A stretch of DNA of 11,374 bases. Source: an uncultured Cellvibrio sp. Lineage in GTDB: Bacteria > Pseudomonadota > Gammaproteobacteria > Pseudomonadales > Cellvibrionaceae. Under the pieces are notes generated by a model that worked only from the letters and a program-made list of their open reading frames with translations, was not told the origin of the DNA and made no database searches. Of this stretch, positions 7,614-11,374 are shown in pieces; position 1 is the stretch's first letter; every line of letters begins with the position of its first letter. The position numbers were made by a program, and so were the translations under genes. The stretch is from the NCBI GenBank assembly GCA_946886255.1, contig CAMPIG010000113.1, positions 1-11,374 of the forward strand, read 5' to 3'.

Positions 7614-8528
7614 CTACCCCTCCAGTTCCGTGTGTGCGTCAAGGCGGAGCTTTACACTACCCTTGATGGTTTTTTCTGTTTTAAGCGAAAAAGCACCGGG
7701 AATATTTGTACCCAGCGCAGCAGAATTACCTACGCGAAAACCCAATCCCGCGTTGGCGGAGATACCAACACTTGCGCCGAGGCTGACACCGGGAATCGAT
7801 AAGCCCGACTGGGCACTGAGACGTGGATTTTCCATTCCATTGAATAACGCGGTCTCGCGCCATTGTTGAGGCTTTTTATTTGCTGCGCGGGTGGCACTGG
7901 CCGCGCTGATATCTTCACCGCCTGGGGAGAACGTGGGTAAGTTGCGTGGATCACTTTCTACGCCCTTAATCGTGTCAAATTGATAGCGATCTTCCTTTAA
8001 GGTTAACGCCAGCGTTGCGCGCAAAGGGATACCCTCCGGCGAGAAAAAATCCAGGGTTTCGTTGTAACTGCTGACCATGCCGACGAATACAAAAGCGCCC
8101 CATTGGAAACGGCAGCGCTTTGGCGCACTGGGTCGTTCGGCTTTAGGATTTTGCGGCTGCATAAACACATCGGCGATGGCTTTAGTCAACAAACGCACGT
8201 CGGTGTTGGCTTCATGGTTAGCCTGGGCGGCGCGCGTTTGTGTTTCAGTTTTCGGCTTACCGTTGGCACTGTGTGCACCATTCACCGCGCCCGGCACACT
8301 GGTATCAAAAAGTAGCTGCACTGCCAGTGTCGATTCACTTTTATCAATGTACTGCGCTGCACTGGAGGTTTCACCACCGGCATTGTCCGCCTTGAGCGTA
8401 TTCGACAAGGTCACGCGCAAACTCGTGGGATTAAACTGCACGATAATATGTTGCGTTTCATCGGTTTCCGGATTATCACCATTCATAGGAATCAATACGG
8501 CTTTGGTCAAGGGTGGGCTACTGCTCAT
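7614..8528 (-). CDS. CIS tube-binding adaptor with LysM-like domain (Afp7-like)
   Basis: This 304-residue protein fits the Afp7-type family, which links the tube initiator to the baseplate hub, as gp53/gp54 do in T4-type tails. The N-terminal domain shows IIVQFNPTSLRVTLSNTL (28-45), then STLAVQLLFDTSVPG (66-80), and later FQWGAFVFVGMVSSYNETLDFF (141-162) and PLRATLALTLKED (168-180), typical of CIS tube-protein N-terminal domains. Residues 203-247 align with a LysM repeat, best at the second half: QQWRETALFNGMENPR (221-236) then GLSIPG. The usual GDTL-type first strand is degenerate. After it comes a Gly/Ala-rich tail of about 57 residues beyond the usual LysM end. The start at 8526-8528 is set by GGAGGGG 7 bases upstream; a longer frame starting at 8591 lacks such a signal and would overlap the tube gene by 74 bases. 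It overlaps the tube-initiator stop by 11 bases. Confidence 0.92.
   Translation of the reverse strand: MSSSPPLTKAVLIPMNGDNPETDETQHIIVQFNPTSLRVTLSNTLKADNAGGETSSAAQYIDKSESTLAVQLLFDTSVPGAVNGAHSANGKPKTETQTRAAQANHEANTDVRLLTKAIADVFMQPQNPKAERPSAPKRCRFQWGAFVFVGMVSSYNETLDFFSPEGIPLRATLALTLKEDRYQFDTIKGVESDPRNLPTFSPGGEDISAASATRAANKKPQQWRETALFNGMENPRLSAQSGLSIPGVSLGASVGISANAGLGFRVGNSAALGTNIPGAFSLKTEKTIKGSVKLRLDAHTELEG
7617..7623 (-). promoter_or_regulatory. Ribosome binding site of the Afp6-like gene
   Basis: GGAGGGG on the minus strand, 6 bases upstream of the ATG at 7608-7610 and overlapping the last codons of the LysM-like gene. It is one of the strongest such sites in the window and the main support for this small gene. 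Confidence 0.75.
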
Positions 8529-9003
8529 CTTGTTGCCCCTCCATTTGCAGTGACAAACCTTCATGAACCAAATGCAATTCTTCAATGGCAACCTGACTGC
8601 TGGTGGCTGATAAATCCGGGCCTTTAAATTTGGTCGCCATGGCGCGCTCCAATTTCCAGCTCAGTATCGGTTTTATCTCCTGATTGAAGCGGTTGTTGTC
8701 ATACACCTCAATGATGCCGGTCATGCGGTAGGCGTAATTTGCCTGGCGGGTCGTGACATCAAACCAGGCATATAAATCGCGAATTTTGGTTACTCCCCGT
8801 TTCAGTACAATCGCCGGAAAGGTGGTGTTGCCAGCCAGTTGAATTTCACCCCAATTACGCCCGCCTTCTTTCATCGTCTTGGGTGTCATGGTGGATTCAA
8901 AACCGGATACCTCACTGAACGCACCCTGGCAAATGGGTGAATTTTTATCGCCATCAATAGCATAAAGACTGACAACAAAACGAAACGGGACGAACTCAGC
9001 CAC
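8518..9003 (-). CDS. Second tail tube family protein, tube initiator (Afp5-like)
   Basis: This 161-residue protein is a diverged paralogue of the tube protein at the right end of the window. Shared positions are FSEVSGFESTMT (29-40) against FSEVSGLNAEVT, the VLKRGVT / TLKRGVI strand, the Trp in a following helix (LYAWF / IWEWL), and the C-terminal KGPDLSATSSQVAIEELHLVHEG against the equivalent TGP...VAMEELVLS. In eCIS particles such a second tube-like protein forms the first ring above the hub. The start is GTG at 9001-9003 with GGAGA 6 bases upstream, overlapping the sheath-like gene stop by 8 bases. Placement directly before the LysM-like adaptor matches the Afp5 position and supports an initiator rather than a bulk-tube role. 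Confidence 0.9.
   Translation of the reverse strand: MAEFVPFRFVVSLYAIDGDKNSPICQGAFSEVSGFESTMTPKTMKEGGRNWGEIQLAGNTTFPAIVLKRGVTKIRDLYAWFDVTTRQANYAYRMTGIIEVYDNNRFNQEIKPILSWKLERAMATKFKGPDLSATSSQVAIEELHLVHEGLSLQMEGQQDEQ
8536..8542 (-). promoter_or_regulatory. Ribosome binding site of the LysM-like adaptor gene
   Basis: GGAGGGG on the minus strand, 7 bases upstream of the ATG at 8526-8528. It fixes the 304-residue start and sits inside the end of the tube-initiator gene, implying translational coupling. Confidence 0.75.
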
Positions 9004-10477
9004 GGCTTATCTCCAGTCGGTCCTGTTGCAACCGCAAACGAATCGTATCGATGGGAAATGCCGGTGCAATTTCAATGGTGAAGATCAAGGTAGACGGATC
9101 GTTTTCACTCAACAGCCGCTGGATGCTGAATGCCTGCTCCGCCGTTTTGCCGCGCAATGCGCCCAGTTGATGCAAACGATTAAAAAAGTCCTGCAAAACA
9201 ATTAAGGGTTTAGGGTCGGCCGGATCCACATTGAACAACAGTTGGTGCCCCATGTGTTCCAGCTCGCGGTAGAGCCAACCAAGAAAACGGGAAATCTCGC
9301 CGCTGCGGGCGTGATCGGTTTGATCGCCGAAGACACCGCCGGAAAGACGCTCATCATCCAGTTCCGTTTTTTGCAAGCGTGACCGCAACACGCCGATAGA
9401 TTTTTCATTGCGCAACACTTCAATGTGCTGTTGTGACAAGCGCGGAAAAGGTTCGTAATTGCCGGCCAAAGGTGTGCCGGCCACAGAGCGCCAGGCCCCT
9501 TTACTGGCCACAGTTTCTGCCATCTTGCCCGCCAGCAATCCCGATGCAGTCATCAATCGATAGCGGTGATCGCGCACATAGGGATAAATAATCTGTACCC
9601 GGTGCAATGATTCGGCATACTGGCTTTGCTGTAATTTGTTTATGTCAGCTAATGCACTGCGCGATTCCTGAGGTAATTCGCCGAGTAATTCGGGATCCAG
9701 CGGTAGGCTGATCAACAAACGCAGATCTGGCCGGAAGCGGGAAATCGCAGCGAGCATGCGCCGCATCAGTTCACCGAACATTCGCGGTGCAGGTGCCTGC
9801 TGCATTTCTTCGCTGTTACGTCGTTCGCGCACACCGTCTTCGAGATTCGTGCTGCAGGGCAAAAACTGCGGCACCGGATTGGCAATACGCAGGTGCGGTA
9901 CACCTTCAATATGTGCAGGGATTTGCAAACGCTCGAGATCCGGCATAACCATCAAGCCAACCCGTGGCAAGCCCAGCGCGCGAATAAATGCATTATCTGC
10001 GCGAAGATCCATCGTAGTATTCTGTTCATCAGGCACAAAGGCTTGCTGCGCAAGCGCCTGATCAACATTGATAATCCACAATTTTTTAAATATGTGGCTG
10101 CCGCTGTAACGAAAAAAATCTTCCACGGCGGCCGGCAACCATAATTGGCTTCCAGCAAGACGGCTGCGATATAGCGTTGCCGGGCTTTCTTGTGCGGCCG
10201 ATTTTTCTTGCGAAAACAGTTGAAGGAATTCCCCTAGTGAATAAATCGGAATCGGCAGGTTGTATAACGGGTCTGACTTATCACTATTTTTTTTCAGGGC
10301 ATCCAATTGCTCGGCATAGCCCATTGCAGCCATTTCCCTGGTCATGGAGTGATGGTTGAAGAGAACATCTTTACTCGCCGCGCCGGGGCAGTGGCCGATC
10401 ATTACTACCTCAAAGGCAGCTTGACGGTCAACCACCGGTTCCGGATCGAGGTATATGCGCTTGCCATCAAAATTCAT
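8996..10477 (-). CDS. Diverged tail sheath-like protein (sheath paralogue)
   Basis: This 493-residue protein keeps the order of landmarks of contractile tail sheaths but with weak conservation. VVMIGHCPGAA (24-34) and PIPIYSLGEFLQLF (75-88) match the N-terminal domain. LWLPAAVEDFFRYSGS (112-127) matches the strand-helix of sheath domain I. LPRVGLMVMPDL (170-181) follows, then IIYPYVRDHRYRLMTASGLLAGKMAETVASKGAWRSVAG (296-334, shown here only by key blocks PSG/AG/W-AG equivalents). EISRFLGWLYRELEHMG (394-410) matches the C-terminal helix that in the real sheath reads VRRYFLYLERS. GALRGKTAEQAF (439-450) follows. The C-terminus lacks the CDRSTMTQNDIDNGR-type stretch of the sheath at 11048. I chose ATG 10475-10477 because AGGGA is 9 bases upstream; ATG 10484-10486 (496 residues) is possible. 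It may be an Afp4-type minor sheath or a baseplate-proximal collar; not certain. Confidence 0.85.
   Translation of the reverse strand: MNFDGKRIYLDPEPVVDRQAAFEVVMIGHCPGAASKDVLFNHHSMTREMAAMGYAEQLDALKKNSDKSDPLYNLPIPIYSLGEFLQLFSQEKSAAQESPATLYRSRLAGSQLWLPAAVEDFFRYSGSHIFKKLWIINVDQALAQQAFVPDEQNTTMDLRADNAFIRALGLPRVGLMVMPDLERLQIPAHIEGVPHLRIANPVPQFLPCSTNLEDGVRERRNSEEMQQAPAPRMFGELMRRMLAAISRFRPDLRLLISLPLDPELLGELPQESRSALADINKLQQSQYAESLHRVQIIYPYVRDHRYRLMTASGLLAGKMAETVASKGAWRSVAGTPLAGNYEPFPRLSQQHIEVLRNEKSIGVLRSRLQKTELDDERLSGGVFGDQTDHARSGEISRFLGWLYRELEHMGHQLLFNVDPADPKPLIVLQDFFNRLHQLGALRGKTAEQAFSIQRLLSENDPSTLIFTIEIAPAFPIDTIRLRLQQDRLEISRG
9010..9014 (-). promoter_or_regulatory. Ribosome binding site for the GTG start of the tube initiator
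   Basis: GGAGA on the minus strand, 6 bases before the GTG at 9001-9003 and inside the 3' end of the sheath-like gene. It supports the non-ATG start. Confidence 0.65.
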
Positions 10478-10486
10478 TGCACCCAT

Positions 10487-10491
10487 TCCCT
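10487..10491 (-). promoter_or_regulatory. Ribosome binding site of the sheath-like gene
   Basis: AGGGA on the minus strand, 9 bases upstream of ATG 10475-10477 but directly abutting the other candidate ATG at 10484-10486. Spacing favours the shorter protein. Confidence 0.5.
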
Positions 10492-10498
10492 GCCCGTC

Positions 10499-10517
10499 TG
10501 CGCGACAATGCCGCGCA
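10499..10517 (-). repeat. GC-rich inverted repeat in the largest intergenic gap
   Basis: TGCGCG and CGCGCA arms of 6 bases flank a 7-base loop, 8 bases upstream of the AGGGA ribosome binding site of the sheath-like gene. No T-run follows in either direction, so it does not look like an intrinsic terminator. It could be an RNA processing or translation-tuning hairpin in the leader of the baseplate part of the operon, or chance. Confidence 0.4.
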
Positions 10518-10559
10518 TGGTTTATGTTTATTGAATAACGCTAATCCCAAAAGAATTCA

Positions 10560-11018
10560 TCAGGACTCTTCAATCATTTCAACTGACAGCACCAGTTCTT
10601 CCATGGCGACATCGCCACCGCCCTTGGCGGTCAAGGTAGGTCCAGTCCATTTGATCGGGGTAACGCCGTGCAGTGTCCAGGTCACCACCGTTTGCTGACG
10701 GTTTTCGCTGAGCAATTTAATGGTGATGCCATCGCGCTTGGCAGTGATCTCGCCGTCCCGTGCCTGGTTTAACCATTCCCAGATATTTTCCGCACCAATC
10801 ACGCCGCGCTTGAGTGTCACATCGCCACTTTTGTGAATACCTAATATCTTGCTGACGTAATTAACCTTGGCATTGCCCGCGCGGTATTCCGCTACAGTGA
10901 CTTCCGCATTTAATCCTGAGACTTCGGAGAAACCGCCGATGACTTCTTCTTCGCCACCGAAGCCGGTATTCACCAGAAAATTAAACGCTGAATAGGGTGT
11001 TTCTCGTGAAATAGGCAT
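10560..11018 (-). CDS. Inner tail tube protein (Afp1/gp19-like)
   Basis: This 152-residue protein belongs to the T4 gp19-like / TIGR02241 tail tube family, which stacks as hexameric rings to form the channel inside the sheath. The pattern is complete: SAFNFLVNTG (10-19), IGGFSEVSGLNAEVTVAEYR (27-46), VTLKRGVIGAENIWEWL (66-82 approximately), then WTLHGVTPIKWTGPTLTAKG and VAMEELVLSVEMIE at the end. Length is typical. The ATG at 11016-11018 has AAGGA 8 bases upstream. It lies 29 bases after the sheath stop, the usual sheath-then-tube or tube-then-sheath pairing of contractile tails. It probably encodes the bulk tube, since the other tube paralogue at 8518 sits in the initiator position, but another tube gene beyond the window edge cannot be excluded. 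Confidence 0.94.
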   Translation of the reverse strand: MPISRETPYSAFNFLVNTGFGGEEEVIGGFSEVSGLNAEVTVAEYRAGNAKVNYVSKILGIHKSGDVTLKRGVIGAENIWEWLNQARDGEITAKRDGITIKLLSENRQQTVVTWTLHGVTPIKWTGPTLTAKGGGDVAMEELVLSVEMIEES

Positions 11019-11026
11019 AATTCAAT

Positions 11027-11031
11027 TCCTT
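11027..11031 (-). promoter_or_regulatory. Ribosome binding site of the tube gene
   Basis: AAGGA on the minus strand, 8 bases upstream of ATG 11016-11018, in the short spacer between the sheath and tube genes. Confidence 0.7.
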
Positions 11032-11047
11032 TCTAGGGCTGAAGAAA

Positions 11048-11374
11048 TTAAGCATCAGCCGTTTTCTGGCCGACCCGGAAAACGACAAATTCAGCGGGAC
11101 GCAAGGGCGCCACACCCACTTCACAAATCAGCCTGCCGTTATCAATATCGTTCTGCGTCATGGTGCTGCGATCACAACGCACAAAATACGCGGACGCTGG
11201 TTTACTGCCGAGCAGGCGGCCGTTTTTCCATTCATTGAATAAAAAGCTTTCCACCGTGGTAACCACATTGGCCCAGAGTTTTTCACCATTGGGTTCAAAC
11301 ACGGCCCACTGCGTGCCTTTATCAATGGAGCGTTCGAGATAAAGAAAGTAACGCCGCACATTCACGTACTTCCA
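11048..11374 (-). CDS. Tail sheath protein, C-terminal fragment cut by the window edge
   Basis: The last 108 residues of a contractile tail sheath protein, in frame to the right edge, where the frame continues upstream (reading W-K-Y-V-N-V-R-R at the edge). The C-terminal sheath domain is textbook: NVRRYFLYLERSIDKGTQW, FEPNGEKLW, a helix FLFNEWKNGRLLG, YFVRCDRSTMTQNDIDNGR, then ICEVGVAPLRPAEFVVFRV. This domain forms the handshake mesh between sheath subunits and packs on the tube. The frame is intact to the TAA at 11048-11050. The GTG at 11363-11365 is an internal codon, not a start. It is followed after 29 bases by the tube gene. Whether it is the main sheath or one of several paralogues, as Afp2 to Afp4 are, cannot be seen. 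Confidence 0.95.
   Translation of the reverse strand, partial: WKYVNVRRYFLYLERSIDKGTQWAVFEPNGEKLWANVVTTVESFLFNEWKNGRLLGSKPASAYFVRCDRSTMTQNDIDNGRLICEVGVAPLRPAEFVVFRVGQKTADA

Noticed and set aside
8077..8553. Plus-strand ORF of 158 codons with hydrophobic C-terminal stretch
   Set aside because: It is antisense to the well-supported Afp7-like gene; the hydrophobicity reflects the complementary codons.
10475..10518. Minus-strand 14-codon ORF (MRGIVAQTGREWVQ) ending in an ATGA overlap with the sheath-like start
   Set aside because: There is no Shine-Dalgarno before its ATG and it overlaps the inverted repeat; a leader peptide cannot be supported from this alone.
10520..10555. Possible sigma-70 promoter (TTGGGA with a downstream AT-rich element) in the tube/sheath-like gap
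   Set aside because: The spacing and -10 match are poor; noted only as part of the gap finding.
1..11374. CRISPR array, tRNA, rRNA, insertion sequence or attachment site
   Set aside because: No regularly spaced direct repeats, no tRNA-like cloverleaf, no transposase frame and no long terminal repeats seen; coding sequence covers almost all of the window.
8996..11374. Intact tailed myophage (prophage) instead of an eCIS
   Set aside because: The two TIGR02241-type tube proteins, LysM-like adaptor, Afp6-like protein and TIGR02243-type gp6 arrangement are eCIS hallmarks, and no head, packaging or lysis gene is seen; the window alone cannot formally exclude a phage farther out.

Overview
This window is the structural core of a contractile phage-tail-like particle of the extracellular contractile injection system (eCIS) type, relatives of the Serratia antifeeding prophage (Afp) and Photorhabdus virulence cassettes. 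All twelve supported genes lie on the minus strand and are read from right to left. They form one compact operon-like run with gaps of 0 to about 80 bases and several start/stop overlaps. No gene is supported on the plus strand, and I see no phage head, packaging, integrase or lysis gene.

Layout in transcription order (right to left): the C-terminus of a tail sheath protein cut by the right edge; an inner tube protein; a strongly diverged, full-length sheath-like protein; a second tube-family protein (Afp5-type initiator); a CIS tube-binding/LysM-like adaptor (Afp7-type); a 52-residue Afp6/DUF5908-like protein; a gpD/gp27-like hub; a separate gp5/gpV-like spike; a 558-residue unrecognised protein with a C-terminal hydrophobic hairpin; a gp25-like wedge protein; a gp6/J-like baseplate wedge protein (Afp11-type); and the N-terminal 497 residues of a probable gp7-like/TIGR02242-type baseplate protein (Afp12-type), which runs off the left edge.

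The genes together encode sheath, tube, tube-to-baseplate adaptor, hub, spike and wedge parts. The particle's AAA+ ATPase, tape measure, terminator, tail fibre, PAAR tip and cargo are not in the window and would have to lie outside it if the system is complete. The points that depart from the textbook Afp layout are the extra diverged sheath paralogue between the two tube genes, the hub/spike split into two genes, the Afp7-before-Afp6 order, and above all the membrane-hairpin protein placed between spike and gp25. That last gene is the best candidate for something undescribed, for example an inner-membrane anchor for the baseplate.

The organism looks like a Gram-negative bacterium with moderate G+C content (about half, by eye) and conventional Shine-Dalgarno signals. 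A gammaproteobacterium is plausible, but this is a weak inference because no taxonomic marker gene is present.
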